Assembly (NCBI GenBank): GCA_964444365.1
Contig: CAYUHJ010000002.1
Location: forward strand, 59,973-123,972
Direction: 5' to 3'
From: CAYUHJ01 sp964444365
Lineage (GTDB): Bacteria > Planctomycetota > Planctomycetia > Gemmatales > Gemmataceae
DNA length: 64,000 nucleotides
A program made the translations under genes and the position numbers. Shown here piece after piece: positions 60,988 to 64,000 of this stretch (position 1 is its first letter; the number at the start of each line of letters is the position of its first letter). The notes beneath the pieces were generated by a model. The model was not told the origin of the DNA, ran no database searches, and saw nothing but the letters and a program-made list of their open reading frames with translations.

Positions 60988-61305
60988 TCAGTGCGGAATC
61001 TGGAACCACTCCGACCCGCTCGCCTCGTACCGCGAGTACACCTCGTCTGCGTCCACGGGGGCGAACGCGATGCCCCCGGCTTCCAGCTCCCGCGTCAGCA
61101 ACGCCACGGCTTCGGCCCCCACCATGTACTGCCGGGACACGCACCCCTCTTCGGTGCCGAAGGCGGTCGCCTCCGCGTAGACCTGCTCGTAGTCGTCCGG
61201 AAAGCTTCGCAGGAAGTGCGACCAGAACGCCGTGAGCCGGCCGCGGAACGCGGACTCGGATTCGCCGGGTCGCCCGATCGTCGTCACGCACAAGTATTCG
61301 TCCAC
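60988..61305 (-). CDS. Hypothetical protein, about 105 residues
   Basis: I recognise no family. GTG 61305 is preferred because GGAGG lies exactly five bases upstream; in-frame starts at 61341 (ATG) and 61362 (GTG) would give up to 124 residues but have weaker signals. The product is acidic, begins MDEYLCVTTIGRPGESE, contains FWSHFLRSFPDDYEQVY and ends SEWFQIPH. No signal peptide or membrane segment is visible, so a small soluble protein is likely. It is convergent with prs and divergent from the DUF1549-type gene. Confidence 0.6.
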   Translation of the reverse strand: MDEYLCVTTIGRPGESESAFRGRLTAFWSHFLRSFPDDYEQVYAEATAFGTEEGCVSRQYMVGAEAVALLTRELEAGGIAFAPVDADEVYSRYEASGSEWFQIPH

Positions 61306-61425
61306 GCTCACCTCCGGTTCGCCCCTTGCGGACGGGGTCATCTTAGGCGAAGATAGACGCACCTACCTTCACGGTCGGCCGCCGACCGTCGCGATTCTCC
61401 TTCCCTCCCCCCGAGGGGCCACCCG

Positions 61426-63921
61426 ATGCCCGCCTTCCGCCCCGCGTTCGTTGCGGTTTTGCTCGCCACCCCGACCTGGGCCGCCGAGGCGGTGTCGCCC
61501 TACCCGCCTAACCCGGCGAGCGTGGCCGCGATTGCGATTCACCCCGCGAAGGTCGCACTGCGGTCCGCCGACGACACGACCCAACTCGTCGTAACGGCCA
61601 CGCTGACGGACGGCCGGTTGCAAGACGTGACCCACGCGGCGCAGTTCACAGCGGCGGACGGCAAGACGTTCGCGATCACCCCGACGGGCCGGGTGTCCCC
61701 GAAGGCCAACGGCGCGTCGGAACTCGTCGCCACGTTCGGCGGCAAGACCGCGAAAGTCCCCGCGACCAGCGAACGCTTCGGCGAGAACCTGCCGCTCAAC
61801 TTCCCGAACCAGGTCGAGCCGATCCTGACGAAGCTCGGCTGCAACAGCGGCGGGTGTCACGGCAAGCAGTCCGGGCAGAACGGCTTCCGCCTGTCGCTGC
61901 TCGGGTTCGACCCGGAATCCGACTATGCCTACCTCGTGAAGGAAGGCCGCGGCCGCCGGCTGATGCCGACCGCACCGGATGCGTCACTTCTGCTGACGAA
62001 AGCGGCCGGGATTGTGCCCCATGGCGGCGGCAAGAAGACCGACCCGAGCACCGACGAGTACAAGCTCCTCCGCCGGTGGGTCGCCGCCGGGATGCCCTAC
62101 GGCACCGCCGCCGACCCGACCGTGACGACGATCAGCGTCTTCCCCGACACCCGCGTCATGACCCGGAAGAACCAGCAGCAAATCGCGGTGTACGCCCACT
62201 ATTCCGACGGCACCGTCGAGGACATCACCCGCCGGGCGCAGTTCGAGACGAACGACCCCGAAATCGCGACCGTCGACGGCAACGGCCTCGTCAAGACGCA
62301 GGTCCACAGCGGGCAGGCCGCGATCATGGCCCGCTATCAAGGTCAAGTGGCGGTCTTCCGCTCGACGGTGCCGCTCGGGATGCCGACGCCCTCGTGGCAG
62401 TTCCCGGAACAGACGGTCGTGGACAAGCACACATCCGCCAAGTGGAAGGAACTCGGGCTGGTGCCGTCGGACATTTGCACCGACGAGCAGTTCATCCGCC
62501 GGGTGTCGCTGGACATCACCGGCACGCTGCCGACGCCGAAACAGGTGACGGAGTTCGTCGCGGACAAGGCGTCCGACAAGCGGTCGAAGCTCGTGGACAA
62601 GTTGCTGGACAGCCTGGAGTACGCCTACTACTTCGCGAACAAGTGGGCGGACGTGCTCCGCGTGAAGCGGCGGAACGAGGCGACCCGCGCCGCCGGGACG
62701 TTCGCGTTCCACGCCTGGATCCGCGAGGCCGTCGCCGCCGACATGCCGTACTCGGAGTTCACCCGGCAAGTGCTCGGCGCGACCGGGGACGAGACGAAGA
62801 ACCCGCCGGTGGTGTGGTACAAGGAACTGGAAAAGCCCGAGCAGTTCGTCGACGACCTCAGCCAGGTCTTCCTCGGCCAGCGGCTGACGTGCGCCCAGTG
62901 CCACCACCACCCCTACGAGAAGTGGAGCCAGGACGACTACTGGGGCCTCGCCGGCTACTTCGCCCGGCTCGGCCGGAAGCGGGTGCCGCAGCCGGGGAAG
63001 GACCCGAACGCCGGGATGCAGGTGATCTTCACCTCGACGACCGGGACGATCCTCAACAAGCGGACCGGCAAGCCCGCGGTCGCAAAGCCGCTCGACGGCC
63101 CGGCCAGCGAGTTCACCGCCGAGGACGACCCGCGGCAAAAGCTCGTGGACTGGATGACCGCCCCGACGAACCCGTTCTACGCGAAGGCGGTCGCGAACCG
63201 GTACTGGGCGCACTTCTTCGGCCGCGGCATCGTCGACCCGATGGACGACATGCGCGTCACAAACCCGCCGTCGAACCCGGCCCTGCTGGACGCTTTGGCG
63301 GCGGATTTAGTGGCGAACAAGTACTCGCTGAAGGCGCTCATCAAGACGATCGTGAAGAGCCGGACGTACCAGCTGTCCGCGGTGCCGAACGAGTTCAACC
63401 AGCACGACAAGCAAGCCTACGCCCGCTACTACCCGAAGCGGTTGCAAGCGGAAGTGCTCCTCGACGCCGTCAACCAGTTCGCGGACAGCCCGCAGGGGTT
63501 CAACGGCCTGCCGAAGGACAAGCACGCCCCGAACCGGGCGATCCAGCTGCCGGACGAGTCGTTCAGTTCGTACTTCCTGGACGTCTTCGGCCGCCCGCAA
63601 CGGATCAGCGCCTGCGAGTGCGAGCGGGTCTCCGACGCGAACCTCGCGCAAGCGCTGCACCTGCTGAACAGCGACGAAATCCAGGGGAAGGTCGGCCGTC
63701 AGGGCGGCCGGGCGGACCAGCTCGCGAACCCGAAGGACACGCGGCCGGACTCGGAGAAGATCGAGGAAATCTTCCTGTGGGCGTTCGCCCGCAAGCCGAC
63801 GTCCGAAGACTTGAAGGCGGCGCTCGACCACCTATCGAAGCACGACAAGGCGAAGCGGACCGGGTACGAGAACATCATCTGGGCGCTGATGAACACGAAA
63901 GAGTTCGTGTTCAACCAGTGA
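61426..63921 (+). CDS. DUF1549/DUF1553 planctomycete cytochrome-like exported protein with Ig-like domains
   Basis: An 831-residue exported protein of a family greatly expanded in Planctomycetes. A signal peptide (about 1-20, cleavage near TWAAEA) is followed by a bacterial Ig-like region (about 35-120), a cytochrome-like segment with GCNSGGCHGK (about 139, spacing CX4CH) and a second Ig-like region (SVFPDTRV...VDGNGLVKTQ, about 225-315). The DUF1549 region (FIRRVSLDITGTLPT...WADVLRVKRR) is next, then CAQCHHHPYEKW (about 490, a CXXCH haem-type motif), and the DUF1553 region (NRYWAHFFGRGIVDPMDDMR...LLNSDEI) to the end. The biochemical role of the family is poorly defined; such genes often precede a DUF1501 gene, which would lie outside this window. 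ATG 61426. Confidence 0.92.
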   Translation: MPAFRPAFVAVLLATPTWAAEAVSPYPPNPASVAAIAIHPAKVALRSADDTTQLVVTATLTDGRLQDVTHAAQFTAADGKTFAITPTGRVSPKANGASELVATFGGKTAKVPATSERFGENLPLNFPNQVEPILTKLGCNSGGCHGKQSGQNGFRLSLLGFDPESDYAYLVKEGRGRRLMPTAPDASLLLTKAAGIVPHGGGKKTDPSTDEYKLLRRWVAAGMPYGTAADPTVTTISVFPDTRVMTRKNQQQIAVYAHYSDGTVEDITRRAQFETNDPEIATVDGNGLVKTQVHSGQAAIMARYQGQVAVFRSTVPLGMPTPSWQFPEQTVVDKHTSAKWKELGLVPSDICTDEQFIRRVSLDITGTLPTPKQVTEFVADKASDKRSKLVDKLLDSLEYAYYFANKWADVLRVKRRNEATRAAGTFAFHAWIREAVAADMPYSEFTRQVLGATGDETKNPPVVWYKELEKPEQFVDDLSQVFLGQRLTCAQCHHHPYEKWSQDDYWGLAGYFARLGRKRVPQPGKDPNAGMQVIFTSTTGTILNKRTGKPAVAKPLDGPASEFTAEDDPRQKLVDWMTAPTNPFYAKAVANRYWAHFFGRGIVDPMDDMRVTNPPSNPALLDALAADLVANKYSLKALIKTIVKSRTYQLSAVPNEFNQHDKQAYARYYPKRLQAEVLLDAVNQFADSPQGFNGLPKDKHAPNRAIQLPDESFSSYFLDVFGRPQRISACECERVSDANLAQALHLLNSDEIQGKVGRQGGRADQLANPKDTRPDSEKIEEIFLWAFARKPTSEDLKAALDHLSKHDKAKRTGYENIIWALMNTKEFVFNQ

Positions 63922-63941
63922 AGCAATCGACGGCGAGCGGC

Positions 63942-63955
63942 GGGGCGGCCGCCCC
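63942..63955. repeat. GC palindrome GGGGCGGCCGCCCC downstream of the DUF1549/DUF1553 gene
   Basis: A perfect 14-bp palindrome 20 bp after the stop codon. It may be part of a terminator or only a GC-rich chance palindrome. The remaining 45 bases to the window edge show no recognisable gene start. Confidence 0.3.
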
Positions 63956-64000
63956 CCGGGTGTCCCGCGCGTTTTGGGGGTTCCCCGCGGGGTGACGCCC

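Noticed and set aside
61306..61362. Longer form (124 codons) of the small hypothetical gene
   Set aside because: Possible, but the GGAGG five bases before GTG 61305 is a far better start signal; kept only as an alternative.

Overview
The window is about 64 kb of very GC-rich bacterial DNA. A DUF1549/DUF1553 (planctomycete cytochrome-like) protein at the right edge, the high GC and the style of the flanking genes suggest a Gemmata-like member of Planctomycetota; this is inference, as there is no rRNA or other marker in the window. All identifications come from reading motifs by eye. No database search was run.

The centre (about 6.7-54.7 kb, minus strand) is one giant operon for a hybrid NRPS/polyketide assembly line without AT domains (trans-AT type). 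Reading from the operon start at about 54.7 kb leftwards: (D) KS0-ACP-Cy-A(Cys)-Ox-PCP, a thiazole-forming starter protein; (C) KS(Cys to Ser)-ACP, KS-DH-KR-MT-ACP, KS; (B) MT-ACP, KS-DH-KR-ACP, KS-DH-KR-MT-ACP, KS-KR-ACP; (L) luciferase-like monooxygenase-KS0-ACP-MT; (A) KS-KR-MT-ACP, KS-DH-KR-ACP, KS-DH-KR-MT-ACP plus a tail; then a dienoyl-reductase-like SDR. The genes are joined by 4-bp GTGA overlaps, an 11-bp overlap, short gaps and one 8-codon bridging mini-ORF. Of eleven KS domains, eight keep Cys-His-His and can elongate; three have lost different catalytic residues. There is no cis AT, no ER and no terminal TE. If gene order is colinear with chemistry, the product is a C-methylated, partly polyene chain built on a thiazole starter, with one oxidative/methylating interruption from protein L.

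Left flank (1-6.6 kb): the 3' end of an ABC1/ADCK (UbiB-like) kinase gene, then a plus-strand operon for a DevBCA/MacAB-like exporter (HlyD adaptor, two FtsX-type permeases, an ATPase fused to a cyclic-nucleotide-binding domain). A NodT-type outer-membrane channel on the minus strand would complete a tripartite pump. Right flank (54.9-57.5 kb): a second, full-length ABC1 kinase paralogue and a type II thioesterase, divergent from the PKS operon. The megasynthase is thus bracketed by two related ABC1 kinases, each leading a small operon of likely accessory genes.

The last 6.5 kb looks like ordinary chromosome: dprA, a secreted two-repeat protein of unknown function with visibly lower GC, prs (PRPP synthetase), a small conserved-looking hypothetical gene and the DUF1549/DUF1553 protein. 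No tRNA, rRNA, CRISPR, transposase or dedicated regulator was recognised. No gap exceeds 300 bp; the largest are the divergent intergenic regions at 54704-54933 and 59749-59959.
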